Source of the DNA: an uncultured Gammaproteobacteria bacterium
Lineage (GTDB): Bacteria; Pseudomonadota; Gammaproteobacteria; Steroidobacterales; UBA11654
Assembly: GCA_937801655.1 (NCBI GenBank)
Contig: CALMWC010000006.1
Span: forward strand, 1 to 57,078
DNA: 57,078 bases
Direction of reading: 5' to 3'
This document shows, one piece after another, positions 19,009 to 27,289 of the stretch. The first letter of the stretch is position 1. Every line of letters begins with the position of its first letter. Both the position numbers and the translations under genes were made by a program. A model generated the notes under the pieces. That model saw only the letters and a program-made list of their open reading frames with translations, was not told the origin of the DNA and did no database searches.

Positions 19009-19308
19009 CTAACTTTTTTTAATACCACACGATTTAATTGTTTTTTCAAGGACTTCATCAGTAAATGTATCCTCTAGATTTTTTACTGCATTGTATACTA
19101 GCTCTTCAGGATTTCCCGATACTGTTTCTATTACTCTTCTCCATTCTGACATATAAGCATCACTGCTTCCTTTTCCAGCTCTCATAGCAGCACGATCTAT
19201 GGCTGTTGCAAATTTTGGATCAAGTTGCTTCTTTGTTTTCTCTCTACCATTTTTATATATCACATGAGAAGGAATATCTCTCCAGAAAATTTTTATCATT
19301 TTACCCAT
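19009..19308 (-). CDS. PF13769-type 'virulence factor' small protein
   Basis: A 99-residue soluble protein recognised as the conserved small family named Virulence_fact (PF13769), from MIKIFWRDIPSHVIYKNGRE, DRAAMRAGKGSSDAYMSEWR and the helical C-terminus. Despite the name, members sit in methylamine/betaine one-carbon clusters of marine bacteria next to DUF1638, RACo and methyltransferases, as here (three bases after DUF1638, eleven before the methyltransferase). Its role is not established; an accessory function for corrinoid or methyl transfer is inferred from context. The start could also be Met4, three codons in. Confidence 0.75.
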   Translation of the reverse strand: MGKMIKIFWRDIPSHVIYKNGREKTKKQLDPKFATAIDRAAMRAGKGSSDAYMSEWRRVIETVSGNPEELVYNAVKNLEDTFTDEVLEKTIKSCGIKKS

Positions 19309-19311
19309 TGA

Positions 19312-19986
19312 CTAAGCCTTGATACCTTTTTCAATAGCCACTTTAAACTGATTTAGACCTGTGTAATAGAAGTTATATTCAAGATTAAGAAAGTCAGCAT
19401 GTTGTTTTGCTTTATTTATTAGTTCTTCTGATTCCGTCTGTGCTAAATAGGTCAGTTTTTTATAATTCCTAAAGTACTCATTTTTTAGCTGGGGATATTG
19501 ATCCATACCTAACCCCTTTATAACTAGTCGATTGAAATGCTTTACTAAAAAGTCAGTGAGATAAAAGGTTCCTAGCTCTTCTTCTGTTAAGGATAGAAAT
19601 TGATTTTTTCCAGTGAAGAATTCATAACAATGAGCACCCGGTAATCGTTCTATATTATAATCTTTTAGTAAGGAGTCAAGTAGACCACCGGTCCCACAAT
19701 CTGCATAGCCAAGATAGACTTTATCAAAATCATCTGCCATTAAATCCAGTTTTTCCTTCACCTTTATAGGAATTAGTTTTGGAGTGTTATGAAGTTCTGC
19801 ACTCAAACATTGAATGGTAATATTTTTCCATGAATTGATCCTTTTGAGGTAGCTTAATTCTTGGCTAAGAGCACCGCATGCAATCACAAGAATATTGGGT
19901 AAATCTTCACTCATTTTTTCCGTGAATTCTTTATCATTAAGTTCAGACAGAACAATATTATCGAAATCTTCTTGGTTCTCAGCCAT
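19312..19986 (-). CDS. DUF1638 family protein
   Basis: A 224-residue cytoplasmic protein of the DUF1638 family: NILVIACGALSQELSYLKR near the start, FDKVYLGYADCGTGGLLDSL, and PGAHCYEFFTGK with conserved Cys and His residues that look like a metal or corrinoid-related site. The family is uncharacterised but repeatedly linked with corrinoid-dependent methyl transfer. The conserved C/H positions (ACGA, DCGTGG, GAHCYE) are the best clue. It is followed three bases later by the PF13769 gene and preceded by the homocysteine methyltransferase gene with a 48-base gap. Confidence 0.78.
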   Translation of the reverse strand: MAENQEDFDNIVLSELNDKEFTEKMSEDLPNILVIACGALSQELSYLKRINSWKNITIQCLSAELHNTPKLIPIKVKEKLDLMADDFDKVYLGYADCGTGGLLDSLLKDYNIERLPGAHCYEFFTGKNQFLSLTEEELGTFYLTDFLVKHFNRLVIKGLGMDQYPQLKNEYFRNYKKLTYLAQTESEELINKAKQHADFLNLEYNFYYTGLNQFKVAIEKGIKA

Positions 19987-20034
19987 TTCCTAATACCTAT
20001 AAATTATTCTGTATAGTACTTGAGAGAATAAATA

Positions 20035-21129
20035 TTAGCCACCACTTGGACGACGTGATCTTCTTTTTGTTCTTTTTCTTTCATCGCCAGTATTTTCTTC
20101 AGTACCATTGTTTTTTAGGTATCTTCTAATCATTTTGACATTGCCATCAGTCATTTCACCCAATGACTCAATAATTTTTTTTAATTCTATTAAATTGTAT
20201 TTCTCTTCCTCAATTAATTTTGAAAAAGAGCCTGGTTCATTCTTTTTAAGAGCTTCAGACATGGCTTTGACATGTTCATGAGTTGTTCCACAGCATCCAC
20301 CTATGATAGTGGCCCCTATATCTCTTGCAAAGCAAGCGTAATCAGCCATTAAGTCAGTGGTTCCATTATAGTGAATTTCTCCTTTAATAAATTCAGGTAT
20401 TCCACAGTTCCCCTTGGCAACAATAATCATGGACTTATTTTTTCTTGCTTTAAAAAAACACATGATTGAGCCTATTAGTTCGGAAGCTCCAATACCACAA
20501 TTTGCACCATAACCTATGATATCTGGGTAATACTTTTCAGCTAAAGATATCAATTCTTTTGGTTCAAGTCCCATCATAGATTTACCATGAGTGTCAAAAC
20601 TATAAGAACATATTGTAGGAATACCAAAACCTTTTGTAGCATTAAGTGCACATCTCATTTCATCTTCTGAAGACATGGTTTCTATCCAGAAAAAATCTAC
20701 TCCACCATCATGCAATGCTTTAGCTTGTTCTGAAAAGGCTTCTGTTGTTTCTGACCAAGTTGTAGTTCCTAAGGGCTCTATAATTTCTCCAGTGGGTCCA
20801 ATGGATCCTGCAATAAGCGTATTTTTTTTGCTATCAATAACAACTTTCTTCGCAATCAATACACCTTCATAATTTAGTTTACTCACTTCTTTTTCTGCAT
20901 TATGAAGTTGTAATCTAAATGAATTGGCTCCAAATGTATTGGTCAAAATAATATCAGAACCAGCATCGATAAAGCTCGCATGATTTTGAGCAACTCTTTC
21001 TGGATATTCTACATTCCAGAATTCAGGTGAATCACCTGATTCCAGACCCATTGCAAATAAGTTTGTACCAGTTGCTCCATCTGCCAGTAAGTACCCTTTT
21101 TCCTTAATTCTTTGTTTTAAGATATTCAT
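20035..21129 (-). CDS. Homocysteine S-methyltransferase family protein (betaine-homocysteine/MetH-N type)
   Basis: A 364-residue zinc methyltransferase barrel. Motifs: LLADGATGTNLFAMGL, DIILTNTFGANSFRL, the first Zn Cys in YGANCGIGASE, and the Cys pair IIGGCCGTTHEHVKAM. I use the Met at 21129 (AAGGAT site upstream) rather than 21174, which would overlap metF. After the barrel, residues about 300-364 form a helical extension ending in a Lys/Arg-rich tail (RKRTKRRSRRPSGG). It likely passes methyl groups to homocysteine or works with the adjacent corrinoid system. It lies ten bases downstream of metF on the same strand. Confidence 0.85.
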   Translation of the reverse strand: MNILKQRIKEKGYLLADGATGTNLFAMGLESGDSPEFWNVEYPERVAQNHASFIDAGSDIILTNTFGANSFRLQLHNAEKEVSKLNYEGVLIAKKVVIDSKKNTLIAGSIGPTGEIIEPLGTTTWSETTEAFSEQAKALHDGGVDFFWIETMSSEDEMRCALNATKGFGIPTICSYSFDTHGKSMMGLEPKELISLAEKYYPDIIGYGANCGIGASELIGSIMCFFKARKNKSMIIVAKGNCGIPEFIKGEIHYNGTTDLMADYACFARDIGATIIGGCCGTTHEHVKAMSEALKKNEPGSFSKLIEEEKYNLIELKKIIESLGEMTDGNVKMIRRYLKNNGTEENTGDERKRTKRRSRRPSGG

Positions 21130-21139
21130 AATTGATCCT

Positions 21140-21979
21140 TTAATTAATCGAGTTTGTAAGACCCAGAGATGCACAGACTTCTATAATTATTTCTGAATCA
21201 TTAAGCGTATAGAAATGGAGTCTATCAAATCCTTCTTTTATTAGTTCAGAGCATTGTTTGATTATGAATTCAGTACTAATTTTTTTATGTTCAGACTTAC
21301 TTAAGTTTGAGTCAAATAATTTAATAAATTCTGATGGTATAGAAATATCACACTTTTTAGCCATATTAGTGGCGCCTTTTAAGCTTTTTATTGGCATAAT
21401 TCCAGGTATGACTGGTATTTCAATATTTGATTTTTGGAGCTGTTCTCTAAATTCTGTATAACGGGAAGTGTCCAATGCAAATTGTGTTATTGCTTTTGAA
21501 GCCCCAGCATCTATTTTTTCTTTAAGGAGATCAATATCAGTTCTCAATGACTTTGATTCTGGATGTTTTTCTGGGTAAGCGCTAACAAAGACATTAATAT
21601 GAGTGTTCTGTTTTATGTATTCTATTAATTCTACAGAGCCACTATAACCTTGAGGGTGAGCTTGAAAATTCTCCATATCAGGCATATCACCTCTTAAGGC
21701 AACTATATCAGTCACCCCAATATCGATATAACCGTCAATAACACTATTGATTTGATCTTTTGTTGCACCAATACAGGTTAAGTGAGCAGCAGTTCGTAGC
21801 CTTATATCATTTATGATGTGGTTGACAATTTTATGCGTTCGATCCCTTGTAGAACCTCCTGCTCCGTAGGTCACAGAGACAAAATTTGGAGATATAAATT
21901 TCAATCTTTCGATATTGGCAATTAATTTATCTTTTAGCTTCGATGAAGTGGGGGGGAAAAATTCAAAAGATACATTCAT
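21140..21979 (-). CDS. metF: 5,10-methylenetetrahydrofolate reductase
   Basis: A 279-residue FAD-dependent MTHFR barrel: VSFEFFPPTSSKLKDKL at the N-terminus, FVSVTYGAGGSTRDRTH, LTCIGATKDQI, DIVALRGDMPD, and AITQFALDTSRYTEFRE with the flavin-binding residues. It interconverts methylene-THF and methyl-THF. As first gene of the minus-strand one-carbon operon it could oxidise methyl-THF formed by demethylation or supply it to homocysteine methyltransferase. It is a canonical MetF, distinct from the second, divergent MetF homologue at 23564-24463. Confidence 0.92.
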   Translation of the reverse strand: MNVSFEFFPPTSSKLKDKLIANIERLKFISPNFVSVTYGAGGSTRDRTHKIVNHIINDIRLRTAAHLTCIGATKDQINSVIDGYIDIGVTDIVALRGDMPDMENFQAHPQGYSGSVELIEYIKQNTHINVFVSAYPEKHPESKSLRTDIDLLKEKIDAGASKAITQFALDTSRYTEFREQLQKSNIEIPVIPGIMPIKSLKGATNMAKKCDISIPSEFIKLFDSNLSKSEHKKISTEFIIKQCSELIKEGFDRLHFYTLNDSEIIIEVCASLGLTNSIN

Positions 21980-22248
21980 TTCTATTACTGCAAAAAATTT
22001 ATACTAAATTTTTACTAAACAGTCTAAAGAAATTTCTTTCTTGGGTCCTCTTTAGCGTTTTTTAAGCACTCGCAAGCTGGAACAAATCAGTGCTAATGTA
22101 ATTATAGCCACAAATTATATATATATGTATGCTTTATTTTTTAGGTATGTTTTAAAGCATTGATTATTATGAAAATCAACATAAGTTAAAGAAAGTTATA
22201 CTATTGATAGGTTTAAAATAATTTAAATATATTTTAGTATTATTTATC
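21980..22248. promoter_or_regulatory. Divergent promoter region between metF operon and FAD oxidase gene
   Basis: This 269-base stretch is the longest non-coding gap in the window and lies between two divergently transcribed units. It is very AT-rich, with an alternating TA tract near 22118-22130 and several TATAAT-like sequences. I see no convincing hairpin riboswitch, no rho-independent terminator, and no good small ORF. It must carry promoters for both directions, but I cannot assign -35/-10 pairs with confidence. Confidence 0.4.
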
Positions 22249-23559
22249 ATGAGAAAGAGCAATCAAAATAAAATCAATCATACTAGTTCATATTATGCGG
22301 CAACCGCAAATCAGAAACTCAATTTCTCAGCACTTCAAGAAAGTATTAGAACTCAAGTATGCATTATAGGTGCTGGTTTTACTGGTATTAATACAGCCAT
22401 AAACCTAGCTAAGAAAGGCTATGAAGTGGTTGTCATTGAGTCAGCTAGGGTTGGGTGGGGAGCAAGCGGTAGAAATGGTGGTCAATTAATATCTGGTTTT
22501 ACTTTCAGTGATAAGTTTGAAAAAGAAATGGGAGCAGAAGTTGCACAGTCAGTTTGGGATCTAGGTGCAAAGGCTACTGATTTAGTTAGAAAAAGGATTG
22601 AGGAATTTAATATTCAATGTGATTTAAAGGAAGGATTTATTGAAGTAGCATTAAATCGCATCCAAAAGAATGAACTGATCGAAAGAAAGAAAGATTGGGA
22701 TATAAGAGGCTATGGCCATAGCTTAACTTTTGTTGAGAAGGAAGACGTCACTAAGTATGTAAACTCCCCAAATTATATTGCTGGTCTCATTGATTCTGGA
22801 AGTGGGCATTTACATCCACTAAATCTAGTTTTGGGTGAGGCAAAAGCTGCCAAAGATCTTGGAGTAAAAATATATGAGCAAACAAAAGCAGAAAAGATTG
22901 AATACGGTAAAACAGCTAAAATTCATACAGGTAATTATCAAATAGAAGCCGATTATATTGTGTTAGCTGGGAATGCCTATATTGATAAATTAAATAAAAA
23001 ATTAAGAAGAATGATTATGCCTGCCAACAGTTGTATTATCGCGACTGAACCACTTGATGAGGAAAGGGCTAGGAAGATAATGCCAGAAGATATGGCTGTT
23101 TGTGATCTCAATACTATTCTTGATTACTATAGGTTCTCATCGGATCATAGAATGCTTTTTGGTGGAAGATTCAATTACTCAGGAACAATACCGAGTGATG
23201 ATCGAATTAAAGTGGAGATTAGGAAAAGAATGCTTAAAGTATTCCCAAATCTTGATGATATGAAAATTGATTATGCTTGGGGAGGCAATGTAGCTGTGAC
23301 TATCAATAGGATACCTCAATTGGGTAAGCTGACAGAGAATGTCTTCTATTCTCAAGGCTATTCTGGCCATGGAGTAGCGCCTACTCATATGGCGGCAGAG
23401 ATCATTGCATCAGGTATAACAAAAGATTGGGATATGATTGAAACCCTGGGTAAGGTTAAGCACATTCAATTACCAGGTGGGAAATGGTTCTCAGGTCCCG
23501 CAATGGCATTGGGGATGCTTTATTACCAATTCCAAGATTATTTTGCTAGCAAAAGGTAA
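22249..23559 (+). CDS. FAD-dependent amine oxidase/DAO family (PuuB-like)
   Basis: A 436-residue flavoprotein of the DAO superfamily. The dinucleotide-binding motif is VCIIGAGFTGINTAINLAKK, followed by the acidic VVIESARVGWGASGRNGGQL segment typical of gamma-glutamylputrescine oxidase-like proteins, and a C-terminal GGNVAVTINRIPQ and SQGYSGHGVAPTHMAAE FAD-contact region. It oxidises a secondary amine or amino acid. Given the surrounding betaine/one-carbon genes, a methylated amine such as sarcosine or dimethylglycine is plausible, but PuuB-type substrates are equally compatible. It ends four bases from the convergent second MetF gene. Confidence 0.85.
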   Translation: MRKSNQNKINHTSSYYAATANQKLNFSALQESIRTQVCIIGAGFTGINTAINLAKKGYEVVVIESARVGWGASGRNGGQLISGFTFSDKFEKEMGAEVAQSVWDLGAKATDLVRKRIEEFNIQCDLKEGFIEVALNRIQKNELIERKKDWDIRGYGHSLTFVEKEDVTKYVNSPNYIAGLIDSGSGHLHPLNLVLGEAKAAKDLGVKIYEQTKAEKIEYGKTAKIHTGNYQIEADYIVLAGNAYIDKLNKKLRRMIMPANSCIIATEPLDEERARKIMPEDMAVCDLNTILDYYRFSSDHRMLFGGRFNYSGTIPSDDRIKVEIRKRMLKVFPNLDDMKIDYAWGGNVAVTINRIPQLGKLTENVFYSQGYSGHGVAPTHMAAEIIASGITKDWDMIETLGKVKHIQLPGGKWFSGPAMALGMLYYQFQDYFASKR

Positions 23560-23563
23560 TCCT

Positions 23564-24463
23564 TTAAGAGATATCAATAGAGGATTTTTTTATGGTAGGA
23601 GCTATAGCTGATAAATTTCTTGGAGCCATTAGATGCGCTCCTGTTACCCCATCGACTTCTTGCAGTTGATCAATTAATTCAGCACATATTGATATGCCTT
23701 CTTCTACTTTATCAATGGCTTGTTCCATTCTATTGATCATTGCGTCAGGAATAATAGTTCCAAATAATTTATTTTTCATCCATTGAGCTGTTTTTTCACT
23801 TCGAAACGGACCTATACCTATTATAAAAGACATTCTTTCTGCCAAACCAGCATCGACTATATATTTCATATAGGTTTTTAATATATCGATATCATAACAA
23901 AACTGTGTTTGTATAAATTTTGTTCCAAGGTCAGCTTTCCTATTTAATATTTTTGGATCCCATTCTTCAGAAGGATCATGAACAATAGCAGCACCACCGG
24001 CAAAAAAATTAGACTTGGTTGAGAGAACTCTTCCAGACATAGTTTCTCCAGATTCATTCATATTTTTCATGATACTCAGTAATGTTTTTGAGTTGACATC
24101 AAAAACTGCTTTTGCATCAGGCTGATCTCCATTTCTTATTGGATCGCCTCCTAGGGTTAAAACATTCTTTATCCCTAATGCTGATGCACCCATCAGATCA
24201 CTTTGAATAGCCAATCTATTACGATCTCTGCAAGTAATTTGCAATATTGGATCAATGCCTTTGCTAAGAACAATTGCAGATCCAGCAAGGCTAGACATAT
24301 GAGCAGTTGCACCAGGATTATCTGTGATATTAATGGCATGCACAGAATCTTTAAGTAAATCGATTTTATCTTCTAATTCAGAAGAGCCAGCACTAATGGG
24401 TGCTGGAATTTCCCCAGTAATGACAAATTTTTCTTCATCGATTGCTTGCTCAAGTGTTATCAA
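23564..24463 (-). CDS. Second methylenetetrahydrofolate reductase-family protein
   Basis: A 299-residue MTHFR-fold protein, divergent from the canonical metF: FVITGEIPAPISAGSSELED, HAINITDNPGATAHMSSLAG, DPILQITCRDRNRLAIQSDL, NVLTLGGDPIRNGDQPDA and FIQTQFCYDIDIL. This form resembles MetF homologues of corrinoid/acetogenic and methylotroph systems, often used to oxidise methyl-THF. It is eight bases downstream of the BCCT transporter gene and diverges from the DmdA-like gene, consistent with handling methyl-THF produced from an imported methylated osmolyte. Whether it needs a MetV-like partner is unknown; none is encoded nearby. Confidence 0.8.
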   Translation of the reverse strand: MITLEQAIDEEKFVITGEIPAPISAGSSELEDKIDLLKDSVHAINITDNPGATAHMSSLAGSAIVLSKGIDPILQITCRDRNRLAIQSDLMGASALGIKNVLTLGGDPIRNGDQPDAKAVFDVNSKTLLSIMKNMNESGETMSGRVLSTKSNFFAGGAAIVHDPSEEWDPKILNRKADLGTKFIQTQFCYDIDILKTYMKYIVDAGLAERMSFIIGIGPFRSEKTAQWMKNKLFGTIIPDAMINRMEQAIDKVEEGISICAELIDQLQEVDGVTGAHLMAPRNLSAIAPTIKKSSIDIS

Positions 24464-24471
24464 GGGATTTC

Positions 24472-25974
24472 CTAATTAGTTTTTGTATCTTCAAAAATAC
24501 TTTTCATTAATCCTACGCCCATCATTATATATACCATTAGTAATGGGGGCGAGATTAAAAGTACAATTGTTTGAAAAGGTTTTAATTTATCAATCCCCTT
24601 TAAGTCTGGAGCATCAGCGGCACCAATCAATAGTGCTAATGGTAGTAACGCTATAAAAAATGCCCAGAATATTCTATTCCAGATTTCAGGGTCTTCTCCA
24701 GCTTTCATTTTTTTAGTGGCTGATGAGGCTAGTGTATAGGCTCCAGAGTCAAAAGTTGTGGCCATAAAGACTAGACAAAAAATACCGACAAATGGCAGTA
24801 TCCATTTACCCAAGATCATTCCTGAAATGCTCTTTGAGACCATTACAGCAGGGCTTTCATTACTCCATATGTCGATGATAGGCATAATCCCATTGGTTTC
24901 TAGGTATATAGCATTATTACCCATTATCATAAAGAATAACGAAGTCCCCATTGTTCCGAACCCAAGAGCTCCAAGTATCATTGACCTTATGCTTCTTCCT
25001 CTTGAGATTCTTGCGATAAAAATACCAACGAATGGTCCCAACCCAAAGAACCAGGCCCACATAAATATTGTCCATGCTTTTGAAAATTCAGACTTGCCTA
25101 TTGGTGGAGGGCCAAAACTCATAGTAATAAAATTTTTGGCCATAAACACTAAACTCTCATAAGAGGTTTTTATTAAGAAGAGAGTGGGTCCAAAAATTAA
25201 TATGTATAACAATACAAAGAAAGCCATATAGGCACAGAATTTACTTAGCCGTTGAATACCTTTTTCCACACCAAAATAAAGACTGATTGTGTAAATGAGA
25301 ATGCAAACCAACAGACATGAAACAGTGATAGTTAAATTTTGCTCGATTGAGAAGAATTCAGTTATAGTTGCACTTACTACTGGAGATGTAAGACCTAATC
25401 CTGCACCTAAGACTCCCACAAGTGCAATCATGTATATTAGATCGATTACTCTGGATAAATTACCATTTCTTTGGTTGCCTAAGATTGCCTGACAGCCTGT
25501 GCTAGTTTTTAAACTCCCTGAGTTTCTTACATAGTAACTATATCCAATAGCTACGCCTGGAAAACAGTAAATAGCCCAACCAATAATACCCCAATGAAAC
25601 ATGCCATAAGTTGATGCCCAAACGATTGCTTCACTAGATTTAGGTTCAGCACCAAATGGTGGTTTTAGGTAATAATCCACCCATTCAGTGGTTCCATATA
25701 AAACCAAAGAAGCACCTATACCAGAGCAAAATAACATTGAAGCCCAACCAAAATTTCCATACTCAGGTTTTTCATCTTCTTTGCCTAATTTAATATTGCC
25801 ATATTTACTCATTGCTAGGATTAAGAGAAAAAGGAGCGTCAATAATCCCATTGTTAAATAGGCAATACCTAGATTACTAGCAACTAACTCATAAGCTTTC
25901 TTGAGTAGATCATTCGTAGCCATAGGCGCGATAAACATTGGTATTAATATTGAAAGGGTGAATACAACAGTCAA
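24472..25974 (-). CDS. BCCT family (betaine/carnitine/choline) transporter
   Basis: A membrane protein of 500 residues or slightly more, with about 12 helices. BCCT signatures: FGWASMLFCSGIGASLVLYG, TTEWVDYYLKPPFG, YGMFHWGIIGWAIYCFPGVA and the helix-8 region WTIFMWAWFFGLGPFVGIF followed by IARISRGRSIR. Family members import quaternary ammonium or sulfonium osmolytes such as glycine betaine or DMSP. The helix-8 tryptophan box differs (Phe and Leu where Trp is usual). The TTG at 25974 is the first standard start, but family-like sequence (ENIDWTNFI) continues upstream to about 26040 without ATG, GTG or TTG. It leads an operon with the second MetF. Confidence 0.85.
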   Translation of the reverse strand: MTVVFTLSILIPMFIAPMATNDLLKKAYELVASNLGIAYLTMGLLTLLFLLILAMSKYGNIKLGKEDEKPEYGNFGWASMLFCSGIGASLVLYGTTEWVDYYLKPPFGAEPKSSEAIVWASTYGMFHWGIIGWAIYCFPGVAIGYSYYVRNSGSLKTSTGCQAILGNQRNGNLSRVIDLIYMIALVGVLGAGLGLTSPVVSATITEFFSIEQNLTITVSCLLVCILIYTISLYFGVEKGIQRLSKFCAYMAFFVLLYILIFGPTLFLIKTSYESLVFMAKNFITMSFGPPPIGKSEFSKAWTIFMWAWFFGLGPFVGIFIARISRGRSIRSMILGALGFGTMGTSLFFMIMGNNAIYLETNGIMPIIDIWSNESPAVMVSKSISGMILGKWILPFVGIFCLVFMATTFDSGAYTLASSATKKMKAGEDPEIWNRIFWAFFIALLPLALLIGAADAPDLKGIDKLKPFQTIVLLISPPLLMVYIMMGVGLMKSIFEDTKTN

Positions 25975-26160
25975 TATAAAATTTGTCCAATCTATGTTTT
26001 CTTTATTTTTTAGGATGTTCTTACTTGATTTATTAAGTTGAAGTTAGTCTAGTTAAAAAACTCTAATAGTCCAGTCAATTTAACAACAAAAATCGAGTAA
26101 TATTTACTTTCAATTTTTCCATTGTTGGATATTATTCACTATTATGTTTAACTCAAAATT

Positions 26161-27288
26161 ATGTATAAAACATCAAAAATAGTCATAAGTCCTAGGGTAA
26201 GGAAGTCACCATATTTTGATTCTACTATGAAATATGGAGCTACTGCTTTTACAGTTTACAATCACATGTACCTTCCTATTGTTATTGAAGGACCAGAAAA
26301 AGATTATGAAAATCTTCTTAAAGGCGTTCAGCTTTGGGATGTTGGCGTTGAGAGACAAGTTGAAATTAAAGGACCAGACGCATCAAGATTAGCTCAATAT
26401 ATTACACCTAGGGATATCAAAAAATGTGAAGTTGGCCAAGCAATGTATTCACCATTACTTGATTTTGACGGTGGTTTTATTAATGATCCAGTAATGCTGA
26501 AGATTGCTGAAGAACATTACTGGTTTTCACTTTCTGACAGTGATGCACTTTTATGGGTGCAAGGAATAGCCGCTGGTCAGAACTATAATGTTCATGTCTT
26601 TGAACCCGATGTTTCTCCTCTTCAAATTCAAGGCCCTAAATCAACTGAATTAATGAGTAAGGTCTTTGGTAAATGGGTGGAGGATCTAGAGTTCTATAGA
26701 TTCAAGAAAACTGATCATTATGGCATACCAATGGTTATTGCAAGAATGGGCTACAGTCGTGAAAGGTGTTATGAGATTTTTCTAGAAGATGGCTCCAAAG
26801 GGAATCAGCTTTGGGAGCTACTATGGGAGGCTGGCGAAGAATTTACTATCAGTCAAGGAACCCCTAATCAGATATTTAGACTGGAGGCCGGTATTTTAAG
26901 TTTTGGCTCAGATATGCATCGAGAAAACAATCCATATGAAGTTGGCCTATCTTGGATGATAGATCTTGAGCAAGAAGATGACTTCATTGGCAAACAGGCA
27001 TTGAAGAAGATCTCTGAAACTGGCGTGAAACGAAAAATCATGGGCGCAGAGATTTCTGGAGAAAAAATGGAATTCTTTAATGAAGAGAATCTCCAAGTAT
27101 CTATTGATGGAAATAGAGTAGGTGCAATGATGTCGGCTGTTTATTCTCCAAGACTGGAAAAAAACATCTGTTATATCATCTTGGAAAAAGAATTTGCTGA
27201 AGTTGGAAAAAGTGTTTGTATTCACTCTCCTGATGGAGATTTAGAAGCCAAACTTGTCGAATTACCTTGGATTAAAAAGAGAGGTTGA
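26161..27288 (+). CDS. dmdA: DMSP demethylase-like GcvT-fold protein (DmdA-like)
   Basis: A 375-residue folate-binding GcvT-fold protein. From memory of SAR11 DmdA (about 369 residues) it shares the N-terminal ISPRVRKSP, FTVYNHMYLPIVIEGPEKDY, WDVGVERQVEIKGPDAS, PLLDFDGGFINDPVMLK, and the C-terminal PNQIFRLEAGILSFGSDM layout, which differ from glycine cleavage T-protein. DmdA moves a methyl from dimethylsulfoniopropionate to THF, giving methyl-THF and methylmercaptopropionate. The next gene is DmdC-like and the divergent unit encodes a BCCT transporter and MetF, all coherent. DmdA-like paralogues acting on other substrates exist, so the exact substrate needs care. Confidence 0.65.
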   Translation: MYKTSKIVISPRVRKSPYFDSTMKYGATAFTVYNHMYLPIVIEGPEKDYENLLKGVQLWDVGVERQVEIKGPDASRLAQYITPRDIKKCEVGQAMYSPLLDFDGGFINDPVMLKIAEEHYWFSLSDSDALLWVQGIAAGQNYNVHVFEPDVSPLQIQGPKSTELMSKVFGKWVEDLEFYRFKKTDHYGIPMVIARMGYSRERCYEIFLEDGSKGNQLWELLWEAGEEFTISQGTPNQIFRLEAGILSFGSDMHRENNPYEVGLSWMIDLEQEDDFIGKQALKKISETGVKRKIMGAEISGEKMEFFNEENLQVSIDGNRVGAMMSAVYSPRLEKNICYIILEKEFAEVGKSVCIHSPDGDLEAKLVELPWIKKRG

Positions 27289-27289
27289 T

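Noticed and set aside
26161-27288. Glycine cleavage T-protein (gcvT)
   Set aside because: No gcvH or gcvP nearby, and the motifs (TVYNHM, WDVGVERQVEI) match DmdA-type proteins better.
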